Source of the DNA: Chloroflexota bacterium
GTDB taxonomy: Bacteria > Chloroflexota > Anaerolineae > Aggregatilineales > J027
DNA length: 64,000 nucleotides
NCBI GenBank assembly: GCA_016234595.1
Contig: JACRBG010000035.1
Span: 62,001-126,000, forward strand
Direction of reading: 5' to 3'
A program made the translations under genes and the position numbers. The notes under the pieces were generated by a model. That model was not told the origin of the DNA and ran no database searches. It worked only from the letters and a program-made list of their open reading frames with translations. Positions 23,794 to 33,230 of this stretch are shown piece by piece; positions within the stretch are counted from its first letter, which is position 1; each line of letters starts with the position of its first letter.

Positions 23794-24000
23794 TTATCCG
23801 AGATAAGAAAAAACAGCGAATCCAATAAAGAACATGCCTAGCAGTAAATAAATAATTCTGGTCACCATTCGTCCAAAGATAGCAATAAAAAAGCGGGTGC
23901 GACGGGTGTTCATAAACCAATCCCAGTCTAAAACTGCCCCCACAATCATCAACGCCCCTGCCGCGCAAAACACAATAAGCGCCAGTAATTCACCCTGCAT
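23794..24000 (-). CDS. Imm17-like small membrane protein, first copy
   Basis: A 68-residue paralogue of the next gene: two membrane helices around a basic loop (MNTRRTRFFIAIFGRMVTR), with the shared D-W-D-W-F-M-N and YLLLGMFFIG motifs. The start is ATG 24000, with GGGAG about nine bases upstream; a TTG at 24015 in frame is less likely. It is the first gene after the probable operon promoter. About 140 bases, including an inverted repeat, separate it from the second copy. The Imm17 label rests on motif resemblance only. Confidence 0.72.
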   Translation of the reverse strand: MQGELLALIVFCAAGALMIVGAVLDWDWFMNTRRTRFFIAIFGRMVTRIIYLLLGMFFIGFAVFSYLG

Positions 24001-24038
24001 AGGTTTCTCTCCCAAATTTATATATCATGAGTGCCAAA

Positions 24039-24067
24039 ATTTTAGAGGAGGACAAATATGAGGGCAA
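24039..24067 (-). promoter_or_regulatory. Putative promoter of the BMC operon
   Basis: On the minus strand TTGCCC (24067-24062) and TAAAAT (24044-24039) are spaced by 17 bases. The predicted start of transcription near 24032 gives a leader of about 30 bases before the first Imm17-like gene. No operator repeat is obvious and no regulator gene is adjacent. Confidence 0.45.
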
Positions 24068-24178
24068 GTCGAGCGCCTTGCTGGTAAAAAGTCGCACCAT
24101 GCGTACAATAGTCCCTTGTCTGAATTGCCTAGTAAATAAGGCATCAATCACGCTTCTTTTGGAGATGAACCAAAACGC

Positions 24179-27100
24179 ATGAGCGACACACCCGCCAGCG
24201 GACGCACCAGCCTATTTGATAATCGTTATCGTTATGACCACATCTATCCACGCGGACGCTCTGGCGAAACCCTCCGCGCGTGGGATACCCAAGACCATGA
24301 TCGTCTGGTGGTGGTCAAACGCCCCGCCCCGCAAGATGCCCCGCCCATGCGGGCTGCCCAAGAAGTCAGTATCCGCAATGAACGCAAAGCCCTCGAACGT
24401 TTGGCAGGTCATCCCGCATTGGCCGAATTGCGTGGGGTGGGATCGTTTAAAGTCGGCGCTCAGACCCACACCTACATTGCAATGGATCGGGCGGATGGGC
24501 AAATTGTCGGGGATATGGTGCGCGACTTGGCTGAACGCGGCGAACGTCTGCCAACGCTTGAAATGCTGGTGATTGTTGATCAATTGCTCGATTTACTGAC
24601 CCTCGCCCATGAACAGCAAGTCGTTTATAACGATGTGGACGCCAAGCACCTGTTTTGGAATCGTGACCTCTATCGCCTCAAGGTGATTGACTGGGGCAAT
24701 GCGGTGCTACTAGATGAAGGTGGTGGGCCAAGTAACGTCACCCGGCAAAGTGATGTTTATCAAGTTGGCGAATTATTGTTTTATATCATTTCAGGTGGGG
24801 CACGTTTCGACAGTGAAGCCACCGCCGATGGGGAACATATTGTGCTGTTTGGCAGCGATACCGCACAGGTGCCAGCCAGCCTAAAGAACGTTATCACTCG
24901 CGCCACTCACCCCAATACACGTCGCCGATTTTCAACGATTGCCGAACTGCGCCAAGCCCTCCGTGAAGTCCGTAAGCCGCTGGAAGACAAACGCGAATCG
25001 CAATTAAATGAAGTACGGCATGAGATTAATCTACGGAATAGCAAACAAGAACTTGAAAATGCCGCCGCTAAATTGCAGACCATTATCGCGCTTGACCCCG
25101 GCTATCCTGAAAGCCGCCATTTGCAGGCCGAAATCGAGCTAAAATTACACCGCCTTGCCTTGCAAGCTGACATTGACGCGGCGCGGATTTATCTCGACAC
25201 CGCTAATTGGGCACGGGCCGTCGAAGTGCTATTGGAATTATTGGATTCGGCAGATGAGCAAACTGCTGCCACGATTCGATTTATTATTGCCAGTGCGGAA
25301 CTCTTGGAAAAGCGCAAGGCTACCCAACCCCCGGCGGCTTTCTCCCCCGCTATTGATGAATTGATGCGGGGCGACCCCCAACAGGCGGGTTATCTCCTGC
25401 TCACTAGTGGTACACCCGATGAAAATCAACAGTTGATTGCCGAACGTTTAGCGGCCCTTGTGCCAGAAGTGATTTTGCTGCGTCCCCACCTGACCCGACT
25501 ACGGGTTGAATTTTCGGCGCTGCCCAATACCCAAGAAATTTTGGACACACTGGATCGTCTGGAAAACACGCTTGACAGCCGCCCGTCCGAGTTAGGGTTA
25601 CAGGGGATTTTAGGCATTTATCAGGCGATTGGTACACGTTTAGAAGGGTTGCGGCCCGAGTTAGAAGTGGCCTCGAAAAATAACAGCCGACTTATTGACC
25701 CTTTGAATCGGGCGCAACGAGCAGTTAATACGCTCATTGAACATCTGCGGGAAGTCGGCCATTTTGTGTATACCGACCCCATCCGTGCGGGCAATACCCT
25801 ACGGGCCGCTAGTAATATTGACCCCGCTAACCCCTATTTTGCCGAACTGAACGATTATTTTGATGAAGTCCACCAAATGTTAGAGGCCTTGGGGTCGTTT
25901 AAACCACGGGCTGATGGGTCTGATCTGGCTGATTGGTTCAAACGGGTGCTGGGTTTCCTGAAACCCTATGCCATTGACTTGACGGATGAAGCCCTGCATC
26001 GGGCTATTCAAACGCTAGAAACCACTACCAACGCATGGATCGCTACCCAAGATGCCATTATTTGGGGTCGGCGGGCTGTCGCGCAAAATAATCTGACACG
26101 CATTGCCAATCTGATGCAGTCACTCAATAAAAACATCGCGGCGTGGTATGAAAAATTAGGCAAAGAAGTGGGCGAGGCCACCTATGTCGAACGCCTCAGC
26201 CTCAATAACAAGCTAGCCCAGCGCTTGATTGAAGGGTATGAAACATGGGACGCCGGTAAACCAACGCAGGTGGTCGAACTAGCGGGTCAGATGGAACGTC
26301 TTGCCCAAAATGAAGGTGAAAAACAAGCCATCCAACGCTTAAGTAAACTGGGTGAAATCTGCCAACAATGGCTGCAAAATCATGGGCCGGATGACCGTCA
26401 ATTGACTGATCAGACCGAGCGCCAACTAGATGGACTGTTCTTCCCTGACGAAAACCATGAGCGCGAGACCTTTGCCAAGCAAATGAAAACCACCGACCTC
26501 TACCTTAAAACCATGGGGCGAGGGTTGGTTGAATTTATGCGTCACAGCAGTACCGCCGCACCCCGCCTGTTGTTTTTGCATTACGTGTGGCGCGGGGTGT
26601 TGTGTGTACAAAACGATGAGTTACAAGATGCCGATTTCTGGCGAGAAGCCGCGCTCAAAACCATGCCAAAGGGTCGTTCGAACCCAGTCTTTGCGGAATT
26701 TGATCGCATTTATACCGGACGCCAATTGGTTTTGGAAGCACAAGCCGCTCTTGATAATGTGCATGGCCCCGGTGACTTACTAAGCTTACGCGCTCTGTTT
26801 AATCAACCAATGGCTGATCAATGGTTGAACGAGGCTCAACAGGCCATCCGTCAATTAGAAGTTGGCTTGCGCCATTGGGAAGATGGGGATTTTCGCGGGG
26901 CTAAAAACGCCTTTGATGGTAGTCTAATTCAATTACAGGCCGCTGAGGACAAATCCCGCCTCGATTTGACCCGTATCAAAAATTGGGTGACACCTCTGCG
27001 GGATACGGCAATTGATTTGCAGGCTGATCGCCTCAAGATTGAACAAATCGCCAATTCCACCAAGATTCCTGATAATGCCGATTTCGCCTCGCCTGACCTA

Positions 27101-28564
27101 GCAGTTGACCCTGCTATTGAACCACTTTTTGAAGGCATGGTCAAAACAACCGAACAGTTATTGGGAGTAGATTATTCGCACCAAGTTCGGCAATGGCTGG
27201 GTACCTATCGGGGGGTTCTGGAAACCCATCGCTCTAAACAATTGGATCGCGGGCAAAAACTTATTGCATTTGAGGCCCATTTTAACGGCTTATTTATCAA
27301 CAAGCATCCCGCCTATCCGCTATTTCAAACATGGCAACTTAGCGCCCATCGCTTACCAGATGATTTTGGGGTAGAAGCAACCGAGACTGCTCCGCCAGTG
27401 GTAACACCACCCTTTCCAATCGAACCACCTATGCCGGATGATGACTATGATGAGCCGCGCCCAGCAAGGTCAAAACGAAGTCCGCGTGCCTCTCAACCGA
27501 TGGCTAGCCATCAGGTGGCTTTTGAGGATGAAGGCGGGGTGCAATATGAAGAGACGGCTGAAGGGGGTGGAGTTCCTTGGGGCATCATTGCGGCGATTGT
27601 GGTGGTGGTCGTCGGAGTCATTGGTTTTGTCATTCTGGCTGGTGGGGGTGGAGACAAGGGCGACAACGGTAACGGCGGAGGTGGTAATAACAACACCCAA
27701 GTCAGCAACGTGCCACCCATATCCACAGCGACCCGTACAGCCGACCCAATTATTGCGCCAGAAACTGTTATTCCGACCAATACTGCGACGGCATCCCCAA
27801 CAGCAACAGAGACGACGACCGCTACGGCCAGCCCCACCCAATTAGCCGTAACCGACCCGCCAACCGCAACTGCCATCACTGCGACACCCTCGGCTACAGC
27901 AACGACGGCCCCGGCAGCGACCGATACACTGGCTCCCACGGCAACGACTGCGACAGGCAGCGGGGGTGGTTTTGACAGTCCACCCGTCAACGCTCTAGCC
28001 ATTTTCGACCTTGTATCCGCCGAAGACTATGGCTGGAACTCCGATTGGTTTAGACCAGCGGCAGGCGGGGTGTGGCAATTGGGGGTGTCAAAATCGGCGG
28101 GGGGTAACGCACCGATTGTAGTGTCGCTGACGCCCGACATCTTGGGAAGCTTCTTTGTCTCAGATCATGTTGCGGCGGTGGAAGCCGAGATGGAATTGAC
28201 GGTGTACGATGCTGCGGACATTCCGAGTGGGGTCTATTTTGGTCTGGGGATTGAAAATGCAGGCCGTCAGCGGGCCTCCGCCGAAGTACGTCTGGTACAA
28301 GATGGGGTTGTCAATCTTGGGACACGGCAAGATGGAGCCTTCCGGGGGCGCACCCAATATCCATTGACGGTGGTGCGGCTGGTGTTCCGTGTCGAAATAA
28401 ACGATGATGGCACAGCCTCGTTTTTCATTGATAACCAATTAGTTGGGCAATCCGAGGCACGCTATGGTGGCGATGTACCAAGCACTGTCGTCCTCTATAC
28501 CTCTAGTGGGGGTGTATTTGTATCAGTCACCCGCTTGGAATTTGATTTTGCCCCCGCCGAATAA
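24179..28564 (+). CDS. Large membrane protein with atypical kinase domain, helical repeats and C-terminal beta domain
   Basis: A 1461-residue protein. Residues about 10-270 form a kinase fold: Lys in LVVVKRPAP, Glu in SIRNERKAL, but YNDVDAKHLFWN instead of HRDxKxxN and DWG instead of DFG. The catalytic and metal Asp are kept, while the usual Lys and Asn are Asp and His. Residues about 280-1070 are alpha-helical with TPR-like stretches (LQTIIALDPGYPESRHL). A Pro/Glu-rich segment leads to a membrane helix at about 1131-1156, then a Gly/Asn stretch, a Thr/Ala linker and a C-terminal beta-sandwich-like domain (about 1265-1461). The topology puts the kinase inside and the beta domain outside. It heads a three-gene set ending at the terminator at 32320. 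Confidence 0.82.
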   Translation: MSDTPASGRTSLFDNRYRYDHIYPRGRSGETLRAWDTQDHDRLVVVKRPAPQDAPPMRAAQEVSIRNERKALERLAGHPALAELRGVGSFKVGAQTHTYIAMDRADGQIVGDMVRDLAERGERLPTLEMLVIVDQLLDLLTLAHEQQVVYNDVDAKHLFWNRDLYRLKVIDWGNAVLLDEGGGPSNVTRQSDVYQVGELLFYIISGGARFDSEATADGEHIVLFGSDTAQVPASLKNVITRATHPNTRRRFSTIAELRQALREVRKPLEDKRESQLNEVRHEINLRNSKQELENAAAKLQTIIALDPGYPESRHLQAEIELKLHRLALQADIDAARIYLDTANWARAVEVLLELLDSADEQTAATIRFIIASAELLEKRKATQPPAAFSPAIDELMRGDPQQAGYLLLTSGTPDENQQLIAERLAALVPEVILLRPHLTRLRVEFSALPNTQEILDTLDRLENTLDSRPSELGLQGILGIYQAIGTRLEGLRPELEVASKNNSRLIDPLNRAQRAVNTLIEHLREVGHFVYTDPIRAGNTLRAASNIDPANPYFAELNDYFDEVHQMLEALGSFKPRADGSDLADWFKRVLGFLKPYAIDLTDEALHRAIQTLETTTNAWIATQDAIIWGRRAVAQNNLTRIANLMQSLNKNIAAWYEKLGKEVGEATYVERLSLNNKLAQRLIEGYETWDAGKPTQVVELAGQMERLAQNEGEKQAIQRLSKLGEICQQWLQNHGPDDRQLTDQTERQLDGLFFPDENHERETFAKQMKTTDLYLKTMGRGLVEFMRHSSTAAPRLLFLHYVWRGVLCVQNDELQDADFWREAALKTMPKGRSNPVFAEFDRIYTGRQLVLEAQAALDNVHGPGDLLSLRALFNQPMADQWLNEAQQAIRQLEVGLRHWEDGDFRGAKNAFDGSLIQLQAAEDKSRLDLTRIKNWVTPLRDTAIDLQADRLKIEQIANSTKIPDNADFASPDLAVDPAIEPLFEGMVKTTEQLLGVDYSHQVRQWLGTYRGVLETHRSKQLDRGQKLIAFEAHFNGLFINKHPAYPLFQTWQLSAHRLPDDFGVEATETAPPVVTPPFPIEPPMPDDDYDEPRPARSKRSPRASQPMASHQVAFEDEGGVQYEETAEGGGVPWGIIAAIVVVVVGVIGFVILAGGGGDKGDNGNGGGGNNNTQVSNVPPISTATRTADPIIAPETVIPTNTATASPTATETTTATASPTQLAVTDPPTATAITATPSATATTAPAATDTLAPTATTATGSGGGFDSPPVNALAIFDLVSAEDYGWNSDWFRPAAGGVWQLGVSKSAGGNAPIVVSLTPDILGSFFVSDHVAAVEAEMELTVYDAADIPSGVYFGLGIENAGRQRASAEVRLVQDGVVNLGTRQDGAFRGRTQYPLTVVRLVFRVEINDDGTASFFIDNQLVGQSEARYGGDVPSTVVLYTSSGGVFVSVTRLEFDFAPAE

Positions 28565-28620
28565 GTCGTAGCACAAAAGCAGGGGTTTGTCAGGGAAAGT
28601 CGGCACAGCCTGCGTTACAA

Positions 28621-29802
28621 TTGCGAGGCTTGGGGATTCTAGATTTAACGCGAAAGAGTTGGCATTTGCCAGAAATTGCCTTAAACGAACGATACGTCAT
28701 TAAAAATTATATTGATAGCTTCGCGCTGGGGCACTATGCACGGGTGTTAGAAGCAGTGGATTTGTCCAATGGGGCAACCGTCGCGCTCAAGGTCATGCGG
28801 CCCGAACATCTTGACCGTGAAGCTGCCCCCAAATGGGAAGCACTCGCTTTTCCCCACGAGGCCGATTTGCTGATGCGGCTGGCTGACCACCCCACGCCAG
28901 TACGTTTATTGGACTGCGGCTATCTGTCAGCCAGTGGCGAGTATCCCTCCAGTGGGGCGCTCCTCTCTTTTGGCACAAACGCGGCGGCCTATAAAGAACA
29001 TCTCTACACCAATATCGCCCGCGGCTGGCGACCCTATTTAGCCTTGGAATATCTGCCCCGCGAACATAATTTGCTCTATCAAATGCAAGTTCAGCGCGGT
29101 CAACAACGCCGACGGTTGCCTACCGAAGAAGGGATTGATTTGGCGATGCAATTTGGGACGCTGCTCCAAACAGCCCATAATCAAGGCATCGTCTATATGG
29201 ATCACAAACTAGAGCACATTTATTGGGATGGCGAGACCCTGCGCATTATTGACTGGAATAGCTCCAAATTATTGGAGCCGGGTCGCCAAACCCAAACACT
29301 TGATAATTCGCGCCAAAAAGACATCCATCATTTGTGTGTCGGCGTACTGTACCCCATTTTCACGGGCCTATCACCCCAACGTGGGGGTTTGCGCCCCCAA
29401 CCGGCGGGGATGACCGAAGTGGATGTTCGGTATAGTGATGTACAGCATCTCGATTTTACGGTGGAGCCAAGCCTGAGCAATGCCATCACCGATTTATTGG
29501 AGAGCGGCGCTCGTCAAGATTTGCCCACTGCGGATTATTTTTTGCGGCGGTTGGAGCAGGTGGCGGTGCGTTTTGGCTGGGAATCCTATATTCGCGGCAC
29601 AGAACCTGCCCTCAAAGAAGCGCGGGACTATATGCGCAACGGCTTGGCAAAATTACGCGATGGGGAAGATTTAGTCCGCGAGGCGTTGAACTTATTATTA
29701 GAAGCGGCCTCGATTGAAGACATCAACGACGATATGGATGCTGAATTGCGCCGATTGATGAAGGGCATTAATGAATTTTTGAATGCCCGTGTGATTCCAT
29801 AA
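28621..29802 (+). CDS. Atypical kinase-fold protein
   Basis: A soluble protein of about 393 residues. The kinase-like fold spans about residues 22-260: RYVIKNYIDS-G opening, Lys in VALKVMRPE, YLALEYLPREHNLLY hinge, then YMDHKLEHIYWD in place of the catalytic loop and IIDWN in place of DFG. As in its upstream neighbour, the Asn that binds metal is His, but the catalytic-loop Lys is kept. The C-terminal 110 residues are helical. The frame opens with TTG at 28621; no ATG or strong ribosome binding site is near, so the exact start is uncertain (TTG 28630 is also possible). It lies 56 bases after the large kinase-like gene and 21 before the SH3b gene. Confidence 0.75.
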   Translation: MRGLGILDLTRKSWHLPEIALNERYVIKNYIDSFALGHYARVLEAVDLSNGATVALKVMRPEHLDREAAPKWEALAFPHEADLLMRLADHPTPVRLLDCGYLSASGEYPSSGALLSFGTNAAAYKEHLYTNIARGWRPYLALEYLPREHNLLYQMQVQRGQQRRRLPTEEGIDLAMQFGTLLQTAHNQGIVYMDHKLEHIYWDGETLRIIDWNSSKLLEPGRQTQTLDNSRQKDIHHLCVGVLYPIFTGLSPQRGGLRPQPAGMTEVDVRYSDVQHLDFTVEPSLSNAITDLLESGARQDLPTADYFLRRLEQVAVRFGWESYIRGTEPALKEARDYMRNGLAKLRDGEDLVREALNLLLEAASIEDINDDMDAELRRLMKGINEFLNARVIP

Positions 29803-29823
29803 ATTTTTAGGGGAGAACTATAG

Positions 29824-32277
29824 ATGACCGATTTGCGTGATGCGCTGGATCAACTGCGGCAAGATATTCAAGATCTGCCCCCTAGCCCAACCTCAGCGGA
29901 TACGGCCCAACTGGAAAAAACAGCGCGGGAACTTTTGGCCCAAAGCAAAAATACGCCCTATGAAGAAGAAGTGCGGGAGCTTTTTAGCCTATTGGCTCGC
30001 CTCAGTGCCCCCAGTTCGGTCACAGCAGAATCGAATCAGATCCGGGGCTTGCTGCGAAGGGCACGTATTCGAATTGAGATCGCAGGCGATGACCACGATT
30101 TTGACGAGGCGATTGATATTCTGGCGCAGGCGCTTGATCTTGACCCCGGCTATGTGGAAACCCACGATTTGTTGATGCAAGCAGCCCAACATAGCTCGCA
30201 ACATGCCGTCAAGGTGCAGGGGTTGTTAGATCGGTATGGGTTGGTACTCAATTCCGAAGATGAGACCGAGACGCCCATGCCAGCCCCCGTCGCGGCCCCT
30301 CCACCCAAGCGGACGGATGCACCACCCACCCCAACAAAATCGGCTGAAGTTCCGGCTAGTGGCCCCGCTGATGCTCTGCTATCAGAAATTGCCTCGGCCT
30401 ATTATGCGGGGGATTATGGACGCACGGTTGATTTAGCCAACCGACTTTTAGCGGCTGACCCGAACAATGCCCAAGCCGCCGAATATCGCCAAAAAGCTGA
30501 CGACAATATGATGCGGGGGGTTGTACCCGATCATCGTATCCCGTTTGATGCACGGGTGGCCTATAACCGTGCTAATTCGCTGGTGCGGGCAGGTAATTAT
30601 GATGAAGCCCAACGGCTCTATCGGGAAGCCCGTGATATTGCCGAACGAGCTGGCATCCCCAGTTGGAAAGATGTTGAACAGGCTCTACTTGAAATTCAAG
30701 ATTTGGCACTGGCCCGTGAATTATTGGCGGATGGGGATCGGTTGCTCATGGCCGACGATTGGGGCGGTGCACTGGCAAAATATGAAGGGGCCTTGCGTGT
30801 TGTGCCGAATGACCCCGAAGCCGAAGAACGGGTGGCGCTTGTCCGCGAAGTTCAGCAGCAGTATGACCAAGCCAATGTGCAAATGAATATGTTGAGTGGC
30901 TCACTACTTAAACGGGCTAAAGGCCTGACCGATTTGCTGAATATGGCCTCGCGCATCCGTCAAAAACTGCCGGGTAGCGAACGTCTGCAAGCAATGGTGT
31001 ATGAAACCAACAGCCGGATTCAAAATATCAAAGCCCAACTGATGGCACAGGGCGAGGGTGCATTAGGACGGGTCGAATCAGTAACGGCTGTCGAAGAAAA
31101 ATTGCGTTTGGTGGATGAGGCCGTTGAAGCCTTGCGAACTGCTGTTGAATTGGATGCTGCCGATCCCAAAGCGATGAATTTATTGCAACAGGCCCAGCAA
31201 CTTCGGTCTGATCTAGGTGAAGGGCGTCAGGTTATGGAGCGAGCCGCTGCGCTGATTGCCCAAAATTTTGATAACGAGCTGGCCCAAGCCCGTCAGATGT
31301 TGAGTGGATTACGGCATCAGGCCCAAGACCCACGCTATCGCATGTTGGTAGCCGATTTATTGAGCCGCCACTTGGAACGGGTCGAGGTTGCCATAGATCG
31401 CCATGACGCGACAACTGCTGAACGTTGGTTAGCTATTGCTAAGGAAGAACCCTTCCGTATTTTGGGGCGGCGCACCGAGATTTTGAAGCTGGAAGACGAA
31501 GTTCGAGGCTTGCGACAGGGCCACATTATTCGACGAGTGGCGCTGGGTGGGGTGGCCTTATTAATTTTAGGGGCCGTGTTAGTTTTGAGTCGGGATGCGT
31601 GGGAGCCGATTGTCAACCCACCACCGACCGATACACCCCAACCAACCGATACTTTGACACCGAGTACCACACCAACAGCTACGAGTACGGCCTCAGTTAC
31701 ACCCACTGCTACGCCACAACCCCTCGACCAAACGGCGACGGCGGGAGTCATTCAAACACGCACAGCGGGTACTCAGCAATCTGTTGATGCAATGACCCAA
31801 ACAGCGGAACAAATTGAATTGCAGTTCACCGAAACCATTCAATACATCAACCAGCAAGCGACAATAAATGCCAATGCCACGATTATTGGGTCAACATTAA
31901 TCGCAGGCACAGAACAGGCCCGGGCTACCGTCAATTATTTCAATACCCAGACGGCTACCTATCAGCCGCCTTCGCCAACTAGTCGCCCAACTGAAACCAA
32001 CACCCCGACAGCCACACCTACTGAAATAGAGTTTTTGTGTCGGGTGGTAAATCGCGATTTTGACGGAACGCTGAGGGTGCGAAGTCTACCTTCGACTGCT
32101 GGTTCACAAATTTCTATTATGCCGCTCCGTCAGGCTGCTGATGTATTACAGCAGCAACTTGGTGATGACAATCGCTTATGGTTTCAAATCTCCTATAATG
32201 TAGTCTCTGGTCAGGTGGTAGGTTGGGTACGGGCCGATTATCTTGAACAACAAACAACCTGCCCGCCATTAAATTAA
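29824..32277 (+). CDS. Helical-repeat membrane protein with extracellular SH3b domain
   Basis: An 817-residue protein. Residues 1-560 are mainly helical with TPR-like units (IDILAQALDLDPGYVETHDLL; AGNYDEAQRLYREARDIA; WGGALAKYEGALRVVPNDPEAEE). A membrane helix lies at about 571-590 (GGVALLILGAVLVLSR). A Thr/Pro linker and a Gln/Thr-rich coiled stretch follow, then an SH3b-like domain at about 738-810 (GTLRVRSLPSTAGSQ, VVGWVRADYL). The long N-terminal part should be cytoplasmic and the SH3b part outside, where it could bind cell wall. It shares the helical-repeat/linker design of the large kinase-like protein at the head of the set, so the three probably work together. Confidence 0.82.
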   Translation: MTDLRDALDQLRQDIQDLPPSPTSADTAQLEKTARELLAQSKNTPYEEEVRELFSLLARLSAPSSVTAESNQIRGLLRRARIRIEIAGDDHDFDEAIDILAQALDLDPGYVETHDLLMQAAQHSSQHAVKVQGLLDRYGLVLNSEDETETPMPAPVAAPPPKRTDAPPTPTKSAEVPASGPADALLSEIASAYYAGDYGRTVDLANRLLAADPNNAQAAEYRQKADDNMMRGVVPDHRIPFDARVAYNRANSLVRAGNYDEAQRLYREARDIAERAGIPSWKDVEQALLEIQDLALARELLADGDRLLMADDWGGALAKYEGALRVVPNDPEAEERVALVREVQQQYDQANVQMNMLSGSLLKRAKGLTDLLNMASRIRQKLPGSERLQAMVYETNSRIQNIKAQLMAQGEGALGRVESVTAVEEKLRLVDEAVEALRTAVELDAADPKAMNLLQQAQQLRSDLGEGRQVMERAAALIAQNFDNELAQARQMLSGLRHQAQDPRYRMLVADLLSRHLERVEVAIDRHDATTAERWLAIAKEEPFRILGRRTEILKLEDEVRGLRQGHIIRRVALGGVALLILGAVLVLSRDAWEPIVNPPPTDTPQPTDTLTPSTTPTATSTASVTPTATPQPLDQTATAGVIQTRTAGTQQSVDAMTQTAEQIELQFTETIQYINQQATINANATIIGSTLIAGTEQARATVNYFNTQTATYQPPSPTSRPTETNTPTATPTEIEFLCRVVNRDFDGTLRVRSLPSTAGSQISIMPLRQAADVLQQQLGDDNRLWFQISYNVVSGQVVGWVRADYLEQQTTCPPLN

Positions 32278-32319
32278 TTCATCGGCTAATCGGCAGACTC
32301 AATAAATCAAAATTCATGG

Positions 32320-32351
32320 CCCCGTTGATATAACCTATCAGCGGGGTTTTT
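32320..32351 (+). terminator. Rho-independent terminator of the kinase/SH3b operon
   Basis: CCCCGTTGATA (32320-32330) pairs with TATCAGCGGGG (32336-32346) with one G-T pair and a five-base loop, followed by TTTTT. It lies 43 bases after the stop of the SH3b protein. Confidence 0.9.
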
Positions 32352-32605
32352 GGTTGCCTGAGGTTTCCCCAAACCCACCCTCACCATTTTTATCGTCAGA
32401 CCAGCGCATGGTAGTGAAAATTGCAAAGTGCTGTTGTGATGTTAGTGCGCGTTGCTGGGCAGTTGTGTGCATAGGTTTTGCCGCCCCGCGCTAGGATAAC
32501 TTTATCAAGTTAGTGAGTTGAGCAGTTAGACTCGGCTTTCTCTACGAGTATTTGCGCTCGCTTCTGATTTCAAAGAATGGCTACACCAAACTCAGGCATC
32601 TTCAA
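32352..32605. other. Intergenic stretch without recognised features
   Basis: About 250 bases between the terminator at 32320-32351 and the 3' end of the DIP1984 gene. I see no coding frame with a plausible start, no hairpin with a T run and no repeat. Confidence 0.4.
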
Positions 32606-33061
32606 TTAAAGCAATTCAACCTGCCAGTTCAATTGCTGGATAACCGTGTCCAATTCACGATGACGTTGGGCCAAGCGGTCAATACGCTTTTGCAGGTCGG
32701 CAATCGAGACCGTCACCAGATACTTAATTTCCGAGCGCCCATAGCGAAAATCGGGTTGGGCAGTCGCGGCAATTAATTGAGTCAACATATTACGCTCCAT
32801 CGCCAGTGCATCACGGTCGGCTAGAGCATCAGTCAAAGTTTGGCCTTCGCCAAATGGAGTCGCGGCATTAGTACGATTGATGCGCTTGATGATATCAGTG
32901 TATTCTGCCAGCACCCGTTCCATCTCAGCCAGCAATTCTTGTGGATTTTCAGGTGGGACTTCGCCTTCTTGCACTTTAGCGCTACGAGTCAAACGTTCGC
33001 GCAATTGAGCGATGCGCTTTTGAGCATCGGCCCGCAAAATGAGTGCTTCCGCTAATTTCAT
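32606..33061 (-). CDS. DIP1984 family (septicolysin-like) protein
   Basis: A 151-residue, highly charged helical protein of the DIP1984 family. Diagnostic stretches are MKLAEALILRADAQKRIAQL, the INRTNAAT motif (about residues 60-67), LTDALADRD, YGRSEIKYLVTV and the closing ELDTVIQQLNWQVELL. The family's biological role is not established; the older name septicolysin comes from a weak resemblance. It has no signal peptide. It is preceded by GGAGGTGA nine bases before the ATG and by a good promoter, so it is probably monocistronic. Confidence 0.9.
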   Translation of the reverse strand: MKLAEALILRADAQKRIAQLRERLTRSAKVQEGEVPPENPQELLAEMERVLAEYTDIIKRINRTNAATPFGEGQTLTDALADRDALAMERNMLTQLIAATAQPDFRYGRSEIKYLVTVSIADLQKRIDRLAQRHRELDTVIQQLNWQVELL

Positions 33062-33104
33062 AATCCTATTTCACCTCCCAATTTCCAATAAACCGCTTTT
33101 TAGA

Positions 33105-33132
33105 ATTATATAAGATTTTCTAAAGTTCACAA
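33105..33132 (-). promoter_or_regulatory. Sigma-70-type promoter of the DIP1984 gene
   Basis: On the minus strand TTGTGA (33132-33127) and TATAAT (33110-33105) are 16 bases apart. Transcription would start near 33098, giving a leader of about 37 bases that contains the ribosome binding site. Confidence 0.65.
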
Positions 33133-33230
33133 AGGGTCATATTTAATGAAAAACGTATAATAAGATTTAGGGCAGGATTTTGGTTAGGTAACTAAAAGGA
33201 GATTGTCAGGCAAACAGCGTTAGCAGAGAC

